Positions 1 through 11,934 of a DNA stretch of 64,000 nucleotides are shown here, one piece after another. Source of the stretch: Xestospongia bergquistia (Eukaryota > Porifera > Demospongiae > Haplosclerida > Petrosiidae); NCBI GenBank assembly GCA_963965975.1, contig OZ014412.1, forward strand, positions 1,614,501 to 1,678,500, read 5' to 3'. Position 1 is the stretch's first letter. The number at the start of each line of letters is the position of its first letter. The translations under genes were made by a program, and so were the position numbers. The notes beneath the pieces are model-generated. The model made no database searches, had not been told where the DNA came from, and saw only the letters and a list, made by a program, of their open reading frames with translations.

Positions 1-469
1 ATTATAATTAGGGCTGTATAAAATGATATTGTAAGGTTTAAGTTGTAATTTTGGTTTCTCATATGTAGTAAGTAAAGTGACAAATATATATATATATTAT
101 GTACATTGAGTTACAAACAGTACATATAATATGGTATATTGTAAATACATATAAGCCATTCAATAGCGTAGTTCTAAGCCACAGTAAAGCAAATGTAATA
201 TATATGTGTTTACAATAATCAAGATGTGTGTCAAATGCTAGATCTCTTCAAAATATTGGCATGTAGGCCAGCTAGGTGGCTATTAGCTGCACAATACATA
301 CTGTCCTATAAAACAATTGATGCTTTGTAGAGTTTCTTATATAACCACACCAATATAGCTAGTTGAGATATATATGCCACATCAAAGTGGTCTGATAATA
401 CAAGTATACATTAGAAGTAACCATGACAACAGTTATTGGTTATCCACTTTGTCATACATAGACAATTAC

Positions 470-1720
470 CTGTTATTATAGAACATGGGATGGTAGGAGA
501 ATGAGTTAGAACAATTGTTTTTAAAAGTGTTCTTGCAACAGTATTAAGTGAAATAATGTCATTAGTTGCTAAGGATGAGGTGAACAAAGGACTCTTCAAT
601 TCATCTGTGAAATGTAATGTGTCTATATTACTAGATGATAGCTTGTTGGTATGTGTGAGAGACTGCGAGGGAGATATTGAGGGAGAAAGCGAAGGAGATT
701 GTGAGGGAGACAGTGAAGTAGACTGCGAGGAGGTTGGTGAAAGAGATGGAGAGGAAATTAATGGTTCATCTGTGAATGACAAAAGAGACTAGTAGATCAG
801 TTGATCATGAGCTGAAATTCTTGGAAGTAGTAATAATATCTGTGAGAATACTATACATTGTAAGAATGGATTGACCACAATACAAACTAAAGGTACAAAT
901 CTTGTTAGCTGTTTTAAACCACTATTAATATAAAGTGGATACATAAAATTCCCATGTGTTATGAAAGGGCTTCCTTGTAAGTGTTTCATTACTTGTGTTC
1001 ACTGTCTAGTCAGAAACTGTACCTTGACCTTAATTTCATGCATTTGCTATTAAATATTAATAGTAGATGTACAAACATGCAGATTGAGTTATGGATAATG
1101 AATGTATAAAATAGATTTCTAACCTTTCACAACTTCTATCATTATGGGTTTGCTGTACACTTCAAAGACTTTATTAAAATTCCATAAAGAATTCTCCTCT
1201 CCTTGCATTTCTGATTTACATTGGAACACGTACATACCAACTTTATGAAATGTAACAGTCAAATTATAAACGATAGGACCTTTTAAGATACTGTCCTCAT
1301 CATTGCATTGAATCAAACTTAGACAATTAGTGGTACAAGGATCATTAGCTAAATATTGTCTTTTGTTTACACTCTCAACAAAAGGATTATTATAATATTC
1401 TGTGTTATTATACAGCCACTTTAAACTACCACATACACTCTGACATTGAAAGTCCAATGTTGTATCTACTACAACTTTAAGTTGATAGTTGTTGTTTGGG
1501 ATAGTAACAATAGCTGTGAAAAGAAGTTTAAAATAAAGATGTTATTATATTAAGTTCTTTACTATGTAAACAAACTAATGTTATTATACTAACCTGCATC
1601 TCCAAACTTCTTGATATTATTACGACACATATCAATATTAATATTAGTAGCAGAGATCAGAGAACATTTGATAAGAGCAACTAACAACAAAAGTGATCTG
1701 CTAAACATGATTGAAGGCAT
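470..1720 (-). CDS. M1: Ig-like surface protein with mucin-like stalk (3' end outside window)
   Basis: Minus-strand gene, three exons seen: 1720-1594 (signal peptide with a hydrophobic core near LLLLVALIKC), 1513-1124 (about 130-residue Ig-like domain) and 769-470 (100 codons). All introns are phase 1 with GT-AG borders. The Ig exon has the Cys-x-Trp-Leu core and a late Cys (FQC), plus extra cysteines that probably form a second bridge. The last exon is Ser/Pro/Thr rich, with repeated SPS/SPT steps typical of an O-glycosylated stalk. No TM or tail exon is found down to position 1, so the gene probably continues off the window. Another exon may lie between 1118 and 770, but I could not fix its borders. 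It points away from the plus-strand array and its Ig domain differs from families A, B and E. The exact ligand-binding role is unknown. Confidence 0.65.
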
Positions 1721-1749
1721 GTTTGGTGGAGTTGGTCTTCCTCTCAACG

Positions 1750-1761
1750 CTTTTATATATA
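1750..1761 (-). promoter_or_regulatory. TATA-like core promoter of M1
   Basis: On the minus strand the sequence TATATATAAAAG lies about 30-40 bases upstream of the M1 start codon at 1720. A G-rich stretch lies just beyond it, around 1783-1792. The spacing suits a TATA box with a very short 5' UTR. No start-site data are available. Confidence 0.45.
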
Positions 1762-1839
1762 CCTCAGCCAGTCACATTAATCCCCACCCCCTAAACGTAA
1801 GCATTAACCAAAGCGTGACTCCAAGCTGCTAACCATCCT

Positions 1840-4120
1840 GTTATATATTACTGCTGTATAGGTTTCCTACATTGTTGAAACATTTTCTTCATAACCAATT
1901 ATGTAGTTATCCGTACTTATTTGTAGCTAGACTGAAAGTCTACAACAAGAATGCTTACAAAGGTTCCAAATTTTCCCCAAATAACCCAAACTTGCCAGCT
2001 GTTAAAATAAATCTTACTTTTAAAACAAGCCTGTAAAGTGTGCATGATATACTACCTGTATGTGTATGGTATTTGTGTTATGGATATATGAGGTATTGAT
2101 CAGCAACAACAGGAAATTATATATATATATATATAATATATTAATGTGATTAATAGTGTATGAAATGTGTGTATGAATGTAACACATGAATAAAAGAGAA
2201 ATAGATGAGAAATAAGATGAGATATAGATGAACATATTAATGAATGGAATGAGGAATTAATATTTTAATAATTATGTGTATGAAATATATATTGGATGTA
2301 TTAAAGAACATAAATATATGATTTATATCTGTGACTAATAGATACATACAAATATATTGTAACTAGCTAATATTAACATGATCATGGAAAGTTGAGTAAG
2401 ATGATTAATTATATGTAAAAGTCTAAGTATGTAAAATATGATCATATTTTAACAGTTCACGAGGAAATACAAATTTATACATGAGTAAATACAAATTTAA
2501 TTAGATGTGGTTATTAATTGTTTGTAGTATCCACCTCACATATACTAAAGTGAAAGAAGGAAAGACAAAATAGTTTACAAGAAGTTAAACAGCTCAATGG
2601 AACACCAGTGTATTATAACAGAATACTTAAATAGTAGCTAGTGTCAGGAGGCTGTATAAAGTTATTGTATAGGAAGTGAGATATCAGTTTAATACATATA
2701 ATAATAAAATCAGGTTTAGAGTATACATAACTTAAATGAAACAATCTGATAGGTTAGTTTCAAGTTCATAAATTACATAGAAAATGTTGGCCAATACTTA
2801 GAACACATCTGCTTCCTTGGGTTAGTAAATCAAATAAATCACTGACCTGTGTCTAACTACTATATAGATATCTACATAACGATGGGAAAACCCATTCTTT
2901 CAGTATTGATTGAGTTAGCTTATCATTACTACATCATTATGACTACATATTGCCTTATTTTGGACTTTACACCTCTTTTACAACACCTATGTCAACCCAA
3001 TATTGCTGTTTGACTTACTACTAGATCACACCTTATATGGAGATATGGTTAATGGAGTATCAACAGATGACATTTGTCAGCAATGATGTCATAAGATGCA
3101 ATGTGTTTATGACATAGTTATTAAAATTATGTCAAAATGATGTCATAGTAATTGTTAGCATATTGTGTAATTATAAGGAATGTGCTGTAGAAACAGTTGA
3201 TAGCATATTTTGGAATAAATGAAAATATGAGTAAATTATTTAAGGGAACATTTTATGATATTTTCTCTGTTAATCAGAGCTATTATTGGTTATCAAAGAT
3301 GAAAACATTGGATCAAAAGATAGATGGATAGGCAGAAGATGAATGGACAAACATATCAATATGACAGTATATGTTTTAACATCTTTACTGATAATAGTTG
3401 GTTACTGTTCTAGCTATAGGTCTTCCTATGTCTTCATGTCATTATAGCCAGTGTAAAGTGGTTGGTTAACAGTGTTCTCAAGAGAATAAGGCAAATTCAA
3501 TTAGACAGTATGGATATGTACAGCTGTTCTTATGTAAATAATACATAAGCTATTACTGATACAATTAATTAGTGACACTGTTTACTTCCTGTTCTGTTGT
3601 AGTTCTAATATCCTATAAATGAGGACTGTGGAAATTAAGTTAATTGATGGTTATGATATGTGACACATACCAATACTGTTAACTGGAATGGATAGTCAAG
3701 AAATTAAGTCATATATTAAAATGAGCATCAAATGATACATGACAACTCTAACATGCCCATCTTTGTCAGTCACATGTACTAACATAGTCAATTAGTAGTA
3801 GTAACTGCTAGACAATTAATTCAGACAAATCATTTATAAGCACAGTTGATATTACATTGATTCATAAGTTACAAATAACAACCAGCTAGTTCATACAGTG
3901 AATTGAATACTGCTATTTATAAAGAAGAATAACTACAGAGTCCAAAAGTCATATCAATTATTCTACCAACTTTCAACATTTATTGCTTTTTTAGCTTAGC
4001 TTAAGTAATTATTATATCCCACCCACAAGAAAAAAGCACTATAATCAACATTGCTAAGTATTCAGCTATGAAGAAGGGAATTGCACTACACACACAATAT
4101 AATAACATAAAAGATTTCAT
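1840..4120. other. Gene-free AT-rich interval
   Basis: About 2.3 kb between the divergent genes M1 and A1. I see no exon with family-like splice borders. It holds AT-rich low-complexity sequence, including a short (TA)n run at about 2118-2137, and scattered short ORFs without recognisable domains. Regulatory elements shared by the two divergent genes are possible but not visible. Confidence 0.5.
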
Positions 4121-4129
4121 TTTAAATAT

Positions 4130-4309
4130 ATCAGTACATGTCTACTACACTGTACAGCAGTCGGACATGATGTGTACATAATATTGCACGTGACAATTAA
4201 GGAAAGGCTTTACATTTATACATACTGATAATGTATCGTATTACTATAAGACAAGCTGTTAAATTAATAAATTCATTGTTTAAAGAGTTGAGATATTTGT
4301 AGTAAAAGA
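4130..4309 (+). promoter_or_regulatory. Conserved 5' flank of family A with CACGTG E-box
   Basis: The same flank recurs before A1, A2 (41745-41921), A3 (45965-46260, diverged) and K (58685-58864). It contains a short dyad CATGTC...GACATG (about 4138-4169) and, in A1 and A2, an E-box CACGTG (4187-4192; 41799-41804). In A3 and K the same site reads CATGTG (46022-46027; 58742-58747). Conservation may reflect recent duplication as well as function. Confidence 0.4.
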
Positions 4310-6055
4310 ATGCTTTGTCCACGTAGTATACTATATTTTGGATTAGTTACTGTGCTGTTGTTGATGTCAAGGAATGTTAGGGCTACTAATGATTGTAGTA
4401 AGAAGTTAAATATTTGTAATTGTTATGATAGATTATGTTCTTGTGTAATCATAGTCTGAAAATAGAGTTTGTACATATTTATATATTTGCATTCATCAAC
4501 TTACTTATATCATAGGAGTTACTCAAGACCTACCTGAGACAGTTGTTGCCCTTATTAATGAAAAGGTTTTTCTCACTTGTGATGTCTCTACAACTGGATC
4601 TGGTGATAGTACTGATCTTATATTAGATAAAGTTTATGTAGCTGGAGCTGGTAATGATTCTAACGCTAAATTTGAAGAAAAGAAGATCACATGGACATGT
4701 TTTGCTTCTGATCCTACTGATGATAAAACAGGATACAATATAACAATAATAGCTGGATATAATAACAATGGTACTACATTGTGTTGTGTAGTTAATGGTG
4801 TATGTAAGTCGAGGACAGCAACATTAACTGTTGTAAAAGGTACCATATATTATATAGAGACTAATAAATATATTCCATTATGTATTATAATAATTCATTC
4901 TCATTTAATTAGCTCTACCACTTCCTCCTAATCCTCCCACTGTTCAACCAATCAACACTACTGATCTCAATGTCTCTTGGTCCCCACCATGGCCACATCC
5001 TGTTAACAATTATACATTAACTATTAGTAGTCCAGATATCTCTACACAATACAATACTACTAATGACACTTACTACATTGTATCAATGGAGACTGTACAT
5101 GTCAGTGAATGTAGTCCAATAATATTGAGTGTAGAAGCTAATACTGATATAGGAGGTAGTGGTAACAGTAATAACACTACTACTGGCTTCCCTAAATGTA
5201 AGTTGGTAACTCTAATATGTGTTATATGATAAAACATGTAGCTTTAAAGACAATAGATGTATCAAATCTTTTGATATCATCTCAAAAGCTATTTTGTGGA
5301 GATCCAGATATACCCACATATCAACTTATTATAAAGGTTTGCAATTAAATAGGTGTGTCTTGTTACATGGAATCAATGTTATGTACATTTGATGGTCCTT
5401 GCAACTATTGTTAAAGTTTTATGACATTAATTATAACAATACCAATGTGGTAAACAAAATGATACAAAATGTTATCTTACATATAGACATCTAGAACATA
5501 ATAATTTTTAATATTGTGTTATTGTTTATTTGTTCTACACACAACTATACCATACTTGTTTCCTCAATCACTTATTTATAATCTTTTGATCATTGGTGAT
5601 GCAGCATTTTATACTTGTTGTGACTATCAATGTGTTTCTGTATAGCGGCCTCCTGTCTGTGATTATGATATACTATGGTATAACGTTATGCTAACAGACT
5701 TTGGTGATAAAGAAATCCTCTGGAACATCAATAGCTCAGTTTGTAGTGTTTCTTTCACACTATCAAAACAAGTTTCCATGGCAACCTATAATGTATCTAT
5801 TATGATTACTAATATGATCAATGAGGTGATAATGGTACACACATGTAAGGATGTTAGAATAATGAAACAATATGAGTATTTTGTATTGTGTAGTGGTTGA
5901 CTTTGAAAATATAACAGAAACTAATTCAAGTACAAAAGGTATAATTTATAATTAATACTATAAGTATCATTACAACTAAATCTTAATATAAAAAATTTAT
6001 ATTTATAGATTCAGTAACAACTATATGTAATAAGAGAGATGCTAGTCTCTTTTAG
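4310..6055 (+). CDS. A1: secreted or short-ended Ig-FN3-FN3 protein
   Basis: Seven exons: 4310-4397 (signal peptide), 4516-4839 (Ig-like, 108 codons), 4913-5197 (FN3, 95 codons), 5242-5336 plus 5646-5844 (second FN3 split by a phase-0 intron), 5894-5938 (15-codon Ser/Thr stalk) and 6009-6055 (stop). The 1083 nt encode about 360 residues. The Ig exon has FLTC, the Trp of ITWTC, and later LCC and VCK cysteines. The first FN3 has the VSWSPPWP core and many N-glycosylation sequons. No TM or GPI-like segment is present, so the model is soluble. Alternatively a donor inside the last exon (GTAATA at 6027) could splice on into B1, whose start is 332 bases away. K has the same structure. The second FN3 differs from the one in B1. 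Confidence 0.7.
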
Positions 6056-6386
6056 TATCTAGTTAATTAATATGCTTACATCAAATTATTAATAAATGCC
6101 TACCTAATAAACACAGGATGTGTTGTCTTAATTAGTAGCTGGTTATAATATCTAAATTAATAAATATAACTTAATAACTAGGAAGCTAATACATTGTCTT
6201 ATTTTTATGCTTTATTTTGACTCTACAAATATTCTATAATTATACACTATATAAACACACTAACTTGACTATCTCTTAAAGGAAATGAATGGATTGCTTA
6301 GTATGTGCATGCTGTGAGTAATAGAAGAGCTTATTGAAAGAGAAAGGTTTATAGTTTATTGTAAGGATTCCTCACTATCAAACTCA

Positions 6387-9300
6387 ATGGATGTCAGAGT
6401 TATAATTCTACTTTTAGTAAGCATCTTTGTAGTATCAGAAGTGACTACTGAATGTGGTAGGTCAACATTATATTATATTCAGTAGGACCTAGTAATAACT
6501 ATACCATATGTATTGTTCTCTCTGTCTCTCTCAGTGACATTCCATCCCAGGACAACAGTAGCTCTTGAATATACTACTGTTATCTTATCTTGTATGGCTA
6601 AAGATTCTGTTGTCAACTCTGAATTACAAATTAATGGAACCTATAGATCTACTGTTCAACACAATATAGACTATTTAAATAGTCATGGTATATCATGGAA
6701 TAAAACAGATAATGGATTCTATATCTATATGAATGCATCATTGACAATCAGTGGTACTTCTGTCAGATGTAAACTTGATACTTGTTTGAGTAATACTGCC
6801 TATCTTTATGTTACAAATGGTAAGTAATATAACAGTGTTCCTTTTAATAAATTATTTCCATTTTAGCTCCTCCCAATCATCCAGCACAACCTCTTGTGTC
6901 AAAACTCAACACTACTGCTCTAAATGTCTCTTGGTCCTCACCATGGTCATATCCAGTTAACAGTTATACATTAACTATTAGTAGTCCAGATATCTCTACA
7001 CAATACAATACTACTAATGACACTTACTTCATTGTATCAATGGAGACTGTACATGTCAGTGAATGTAGTCCAATAGTATTGAGTGTAGAAGCTAATACTG
7101 ATATAGGAGGTAGTGGTAACAGTAATAACACTACTACTGGCTTCCCTAAATGTAAGTTGTCACACTATCTGATGTATATAGAGAAAGGATGAGTAAATTA
7201 ATTACTAATATAGCACTCACTATTGTCAGTATATACTAATTGTTATAACAGATATATTATTATTTTATTAGCACTAAATGACATTGACATCAAAGGTAAT
7301 GTGACATGGACAACAAATGGTAGTGACAGATCACTACTTGTTCACCTGACAGTAAGTTAACTATACAACATTTTATATCTTTACTTAATTAATTATGGAA
7401 TATTTTATTAATTGTATAGTATAATTTATTTGTGCATCTCTTTAAGAAGAATATAATCTACATTATATCTTTATATTACAAATTAACTATTATCTAGCGT
7501 CCTGCTGTATGTGATTATGATGTACTATATTATGAGTTTATTGTCATCAATGAGAACACTGGAATGAACAAGGAATATTCTCGTCAAACCAGTTCTATTA
7601 TCCTGTTAAATGTGGAGTCATTGTTTTCTCAACAAGCAGGCAATGACTCTTTCACAGTTAATGTCACCATCACTAATGAAGTTAATGATACTAAAATGAA
7701 AACATTAGTGGAAAACCTTATTAGTAAGTTAATGTATTATTATTCAGTTAAAATATCAAGATACTATCATATTTGGTATATGGTAAACTATTTTGTAATG
7801 TGATATACTGTGTGTAAACAATCCATAAATAATATCACCAAAAGTGAAAGTAATTATCACATTTTAATAATTCCTTCTTATCTCTTTTCTTACATGCTCT
7901 CTCTCTCTTTCCAGTAGTTATTCCTTCTTCAACTGCTACACATACAGTAACACATACAAGTCTCATTTCATCACCTACCTCACCTACCACAAGTAAGAAA
8001 TGTGCACAACTACTCAATATTTGTTGATGAACTTGTTGTTGGTTTAAGAATCAACACTAAAAACAGCTGTAATGTACATGTAATACACAATATTGCACAA
8101 GGATTATCAGTCTGGTCATATTAATTGAATTAATATCAGTATGTCAACTCCTATAATGTTAACACCCAAAGTGTCTATGTATCAAAATGTTACCAAGTGT
8201 GTATTTAGTGCATTTATTTATAAACTAAGATAAATTGTAGTCTTGGTTGACCAAATTGTTTCCTCACTGAACCAAATACAACATTTACATCAGCATTTTA
8301 GAAAAGCCATGGTCTAGCTAGATCCCATAGATTTGGTTTTTTCTTATTTAATTTCCAACTATAACTTTACTGAAAAATTACATCCAATTATTGTAGTATA
8401 AATGTATAATAACCATCTTTTAAGATAACAAAGTTAGCTGTATTGTATATAAACAAAGTACAACAATAAGGGCACATACAAATTTGTATATTAAAACATA
8501 ATCAAACTATTTAAGTACATTAACAAAGATAACATAAATGGAGTTCATTTAATGTTTATTTATGTGCTAGCTTCTGGTAGTGATATATAAAAGATTACAA
8601 CTAAAGTACAAATACTTTAAACCCAAAATAAATGATTGATATGTTCTGAAAACATACTGTAATTTCTTTTTAAATTGTTGTTAATATTATGTATCATCAT
8701 TATGACAATATTTCTTCCATCAGCTCCCAGTAAAATATCTTCATCTAATAATATGATAATGTATATAGTATTAGGAGTGTCTGTGTTTGCACTGATTATC
8801 ATCATCATACTAATAACAGTGACATGTATTATCTGCATAAAGAAGAGAAAGAAACATTCAAGTGAGTTCTGTTATTATATTCTCTTATCTCCTGAACACA
8901 CATGTGCACATGCACACACAATGTCTTCCACTTCCTCTTTGATTTAATAACACTTTATACATTCCTTGTAGTCAGAAATACTCCACAATTAAATGGAGGT
9001 GAAAACCATATTGATTTTATCTTACCACGTATGGAGACAAACCCAACATATTCTAGTGCTATTAATACCACCTACGAGACAATCAATAACTTCCAGGATC
9101 TTTCATCACTCAAGAAAGACTTAACACTTGAACTACCTGAAAACAAGGAAGCACCACCGTCACTTCCTCCTCCTCGCAGTAATGATTCAGCCTCCATTAC
9201 TCAACCAGTACCAGAACGTCCAGAAGATGATTATGTTGAGATGAACTCACGCTCTGTGCAATCACCTCGTTATATACGAGCACCAAGGACAGCCCCTCCA

Positions 9301-9429
9301 CCTTATGACTCTGCCATTCAGAATGGTTTTGCCTATAATGATTCTTCAATCAGTCCATATGCTACTCAGCCCTTCCCTCCTTCTCATTCAGTTAATCGAC
9401 AACATAACATGGCTGTTACAGATGTTTAA
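6387..9429 (+). CDS. B1: complete Ig-FN3-FN3-TM receptor with tyrosine-motif tail
   Basis: Eight exons: 6387-6456 (signal), 6535-6819 (Ig), 6867-7151 (FN3-1), 7272-7351 and 7498-7723 (FN3-2), 7915-7992 (Thr/Ser stalk), 8724-8861 (TM), 8972-9429 (tail). The total of 1620 nt encodes 539 residues. The Ig domain has LSC, ISWNK, VRCK and a fourth Cys. TM is about residues 352-380, followed by the stop-transfer run KKRKK. The tail holds NPTY (411-414), TTYETI (420-425, fits TxYxxI), a proline stretch (449-455), YVEM (475-478, fits YxxM), PPPY (496-499) and C-terminal VTDV (fits PDZ class I). These motifs suggest docking of PTB, SH2, WW and PDZ proteins after ligand binding. Motif matches are seen; partners are inference. 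It is the only complete long-tailed member in the window. ATG 6387 is used because it opens the signal peptide in phase. Confidence 0.82.
8584..8593 (+). promoter_or_regulatory. TATA-like element in the intron before the TM exon
   Basis: TATATAAAAG lies inside the 731-base intron of B1, about 110 bases upstream of an ATG (8702) that is in frame with the TM exon. The identical ten bases recur in H (29759-29768) and A3 (47733-47742). In A2 and L, where the long tail is truncated or gone, the site reads TATATATACAAG instead. This could be an internal promoter for a TM-plus-tail protein; no transcript evidence exists. Confidence 0.3.
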
Positions 9430-9893
9430 AAACCATTGAGACACACTTCGTCATCTTTTGTCATATCACAGACAGTCACATGTATATACTTGTAAATGAA
9501 ATAATTGTATTATATTATTGTGTGATGATTAATGTGTTATTGCTGGTTATTAACTCATTAATTAACTTTACTTTATGATCAGTGTATTGTCATAACTTTT
9601 TGTTGTTTACACAAACATTATTTGGAGAAATGGTACAACAATAGCGTTGTGTACAAAATAATGGAAAACATTCCCTTCCCTGTTTATCTGAATACCCTGT
9701 GATAGTTTACATCATATTGTACAATATATACAATGAGTAAGTTTTGAAAATCAGGCATCAACTGACTTGATTTATCTATATAATGTAAGATTTATACATC
9801 TTCCTTTATATGTGGCTTTGTATATATTTTCTTTCAATAACTGAACATGTTCAAATTGTTAGAGAAGAGATAGTCAGTGACTCTTTGTTTCTA
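9430..9893 (+). other. B1 3' flank and C 5' flank
   Basis: About 460 bases between the B1 stop and the C start. I find no coding exon. No clear AATAAA follows B1 closely. Nothing else is recognised. Confidence 0.4.
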
Positions 9894-11488
9894 ATGTCTA
9901 CAGTCTTGCCAGTAATCATTACAGTGCTGACACTATGGGCAACTGTCAAAGGACAAGGTATATTATTATACTAATATAACAGTGATTCATTAAACTTGCA
10001 TCATTTCCTTGTAAGTACACATTTAACACTTTGTTTTCACTTCAATTCTTTCCATGCAGTTATTATACAACCACAATCGGTTGTAGCATTAAATGGCACT
10101 AATGCTACATTTATTTGTGAAGGGAATAGTACAAAAGAAATTGAAATAATTACTGTACAAGACAATGAAAACTTGTGTCGATATTCCACTGTATTTTGTA
10201 GTTATAGTAACTATAATGGATCTGATATATATGGAATACAAGCCTGGATACTTGCCATTGAAGCTAATAATGGAACAACTGTACAATGTATCTTCCATTG
10301 GAATGGAACCACTGTTAACAGTGAAATAGCTACTCTTATTGTTGTACAAGGTAAGTAGTACAAGAATAATGATTGAAAAAATAATGCTGATTTTAATTGG
10401 CCCTTCCTACTTCACCTGAGCTCCCAAAGGCCATATTACACAGACAAGGTGACCCAATTTATCACATGGTCTTTCCTTTGGCCTCTCCCTGTTAATAGTT
10501 ATGCAGTCAACATTACTAGTAACAAACAGTAAGACTAGTGAATATGCAAAAGCAGGACCAACATTTCTTTAAGTATAAAATCATCTACTCTTATGAACTG
10601 TCACAATAATTAGCGACTGTGCTAATGCTTTATTAAGTGTCATCATTGTTATCACATTGTGTTGTCACTATTTCTCTATATCTATCAATAGGTCTCACAA
10701 TTACTCCAACATCTACAGACACACCTAACAGTCTGACAAGTTTATATTACAGCAATACTAGTAGTATTAGTAGTAACAGATCTATCAGTGGTATACAAGG
10801 AAGTAAGTATTGAAAGTACATAAACATAGCTCACAAACACTACACAGTTGTAGTTTCAGTATGTATACATAAAGCATATTTTAATGTATAATTGTTTATT
10901 GGTGCAAATAACTGAGCATACAATAACTTGATATATTATTTTTTATCATAATAATATTGTAATTTGATTTTCTTTCAAATTGAAGATTCTCTTACAACAT
11001 TGGTTGCCTCTAGCAACACAAACACACCCCTTGTGAAACTTAACACTACCAATGGAAAGATGCTTATCATTGTAATATCTGTTATCAGTGCATTCATCGT
11101 TGCCATAGCTACTGTTGGTATCTGTATTTGCTGTTGTTGTGTATTAAAGATACAAAAAAGTAAATGTCATTCTTTTGTCAATTAATATTCACTAATTAGT
11201 TTATTTATAGAGCATGTACAGGAAGGTGCTACCAAATTCACATTGCCTCAACATTTACAACCTAATCCAATTTATGAGAGCACAACTGATGGACTTTATG
11301 ATATAATAGTTGATACTAAAAACTTATCTTCATTGTATATCAAAGATGATAACAACAATTCATCACCTCATTATGATACTTTATCATTTCCATTTAAGAT
11401 CAAGAAATCAGATATGATCTCAGAAAAATATCGATATTCTCAAAAACATGTTAATAAAGATCACTTTTACCACAATGCTTCCAATTGA
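9894..11488 (+). CDS. C: divergent Ig-stalk-TM receptor with NPxY tail
   Basis: Six exons: 9894-9957 (signal), 10060-10350 (Ig-like, 97 codons), 10692-10802 (Ser/Thr stalk), 10986-11159 (TM), 11211-11488 (tail). All joins are phase 1; 918 nt encode 305 residues. The Ig domain has FIC and QCIF cysteines and several N-glycosylation sites but lacks a clear Trp. TM is about residues 175-206 and ends in a cysteine cluster (ICICCCC). The tail has NPIY (232-235), then Tyr 243 in YDII, then LSSL. This order and spacing match the B1 tail, so C is a remote paralogue. A degenerate FN3 exon at 10421-10529 still reads as a VNSYAVNITS-like strand but is out of frame with an early stop, so C has lost its FN3 and splices Ig to stalk. 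Two AATAAA sites follow the stop. Confidence 0.75.
10421..10529 (+). pseudogene. Decayed FN3 exon inside intron of C
   Basis: An AG acceptor is followed by CTCC as in family FN3 exons. A shifted frame reads ITWSFLWPLPVNSYAVNIT, matching VSWSPPWPxPVNSYTLTIS of the array FN3. The upstream frame hits TGA and the exon is less than half the usual 285 bases. It therefore shows an ancestral Ig-FN3 layout for gene C. Confidence 0.6.
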
Positions 11489-11592
11489 TAGCCCTTCAGA
11501 TTTAATATATATATTAAACTATGTGTGTCTGATATTGTATGCTCATTTGTACTAAATTAAGACAACTATTGTACATAATAATATGCAAAGAT

Positions 11593-11609
11593 AATAAAGT
11601 AATAATAAA
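11593..11609 (+). promoter_or_regulatory. Polyadenylation signals of C
   Basis: Two AATAAA hexamers lie about 105-120 bases after the C stop codon, at 11593-11598 and 11604-11609. The distance suits a 3' end for gene C. Confidence 0.5.
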
Positions 11610-11934
11610 ATAGATTTATTTGTTATATTTCATTGTCAATTGTCACTAATAAAATAATGCTGAATTATTTTATATCAAAAAAGTGTTACATTTTTATATG
11701 TGTAATTATAGATATTACAGAGTTAAATTAACAACTCTACATTATATTTTGAATGAATTAATAATTAATATTAAGTATTCAATGAGAGAGAGATCTATTT
11801 ATGCATTAGAATAGGGATAATAAGAAAGGAAGTGGGAGTAACAAGTGGTTGAGGTCAACAGGTCATATGTATATATAACTCTGATGCTTTGTCTCTAAGA
11901 GAGGAAATAATTTTAATCACAAAGATATCTGGAT

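Noticed and set aside
556..792. Plus-strand ORF rich in Glu/Gly/Asp (EGDIEGESEGD)
   Set aside because: It is the antisense image of the Ser/Pro-rich M1 stalk exon, which has proper splice borders and phase on the minus strand.
2020..2235. Minus-strand 71-codon ORF rich in Ile/Tyr
   Set aside because: Low-complexity AT sequence with no domain, splice context or related copy.
5771..5846. Reading A1 straight on past HT into the intron
   Set aside because: A good GTAAGG donor follows, and splicing to the 15-codon stalk exon keeps phase in both A1 and K.
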